The position numbers were made by a program, and so were the translations under genes. 6,825 nucleotides of DNA from Rhodospirillaceae bacterium (GTDB lineage Bacteria > Pseudomonadota > Alphaproteobacteria > UBA11136): the NCBI GenBank assembly GCA_018663165.1, contig JABJES010000239.1, positions 1 to 6,825 on the forward strand, written 5' to 3'. The notes beneath the pieces are model-generated. The model did no database searches. It was given only the letters and a program-made list of their open reading frames with translations, and had not been told where the DNA came from. Position 1 is the first letter of the stretch. The number at the start of each line of letters is the position of its first letter. Below are positions 6,720 through 6,825 of this stretch, piece by piece.

Positions 6720-6730
6720 TCAGGTCAGAT
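6687..6730. repeat. Short inverted repeat ATCTGAC / GTCAGAT
   Basis: ATCTGAC (6687-6693) and GTCAGAT (6724-6730) are perfect reverse complements with a 30-base interval. Overlapping them, CTGACA (6689-6694) pairs with TGTCAG (6718-6723), and GTCAGGTCAG (6719-6728) is a tandem 5-base repeat. It lies next to the transposase scrap, so it may be part of an insertion-sequence end, but the arms are short enough to be chance. Confidence 0.3.
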
Positions 6731-6825
6731 TTATCCTATGAAATTTTTTCTTCCAAATACGTTTGCCATTCCTCCAGGGTCTGCAAGGGCGGTAAACCGA
6801 GGCTTCCGAGACGAAGTAGCCCCTA
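6720..6825 (-). pseudogene. Possible IS3-family transposase (OrfB) scrap at window edge
   Basis: On the minus strand, 6824-6789 translates as RGYFVSEASVYR. This closely resembles the (G)YFVSExSVYR segment that precedes the catalytic domain in a common group of IS3-family OrfB transposases. In those proteins an ILK..DLI stretch follows; here the frame continues as PCRPWRNGKRIWKKK and ends at a TGA on 6722-6720, so the similarity stops abruptly after the arginine. A second minus-strand frame next to it (stop on 6738-6736) reads LPPLQTLEEWQTYLEEKIS and is bounded upstream by a stop at the window edge, so a frame break or junction lies around 6785-6795. The call rests on about ten residues and most of the element would be outside the window. 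Confidence 0.4.

Noticed and set aside
1..6825. CRISPR array, tRNA, rRNA or riboswitch
   Set aside because: No regularly spaced repeats, no tRNA-like cloverleaf or CCA end, and no recognisable riboswitch core were seen on either strand.

Overview
The window reads as a chromosomal stretch from a proteobacterium, most likely an alphaproteobacterium. I infer this from the style of the TAXI-TRAP transporter, the HutF-type deiminase and the IS256-family transposase; no rRNA or other taxonomic marker is present. The genes with recognisable products are all on the plus strand. Composition is uneven: an AT-richer orphan gene at about 0.5-1.0 kb sits beside the GC-richer transporter genes.

Layout. 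(1) 1-468: the 3' part of an IS256/Mutator-type transposase, whose 5' part lies before the window. (2) 461/497-1018: an unrecognised AT-richer gene or gene remnant directly abutting the transposase, with no ribosome binding site. (3) 1063-2058: a periplasmic TAXI-family substrate-binding protein with a signal peptide. (4) 2059-2169: an intercistronic spacer carrying a perfect 12-bp inverted repeat built from two copies of the 10-bp palindrome CGTCGCGACG. (5) 2170-4263: the fused TRAP permease. (6) about 4264-5138: a broken FAD-dependent oxidoreductase of the DAO/sarcosine-oxidase type, with no N-terminal dinucleotide-binding region, a +1 frameshift at about 4637 and an in-frame TAG at 4710-4712. 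(7) 5158-6540: an intact N-formimino-L-glutamate deiminase (hutF). (8) 6541-6825: no intact gene. It holds a 35-codon orphan frame, a short inverted repeat and, on the minus strand at the edge, what looks like a scrap of IS3-family transposase.

How they fit together. Genes 3 to 7 form a plausible co-directional catabolic operon: a Na+- or H+-coupled uptake system, an oxidoreductase and a deiminase. HutF converts N-formimino-L-glutamate to N-formyl-L-glutamate plus ammonia in the histidine-to-glutamate route. The other hut genes (hutH, hutU, hutI, hutG) are not in the window. Pairing hutF with a TAXI transporter suggests import of a histidine-pathway intermediate or related compound, but the substrate is not readable from sequence. 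The oxidative step has been lost by mutation while its neighbours look intact. IS debris at both ends suggests a region undergoing rearrangement. I found no CRISPR array, RNA gene or clearly new defence or mobile system. The points most worth checking are the transporter/HutF linkage, the decaying oxidoreductase, the doubled palindrome and the orphan gene.
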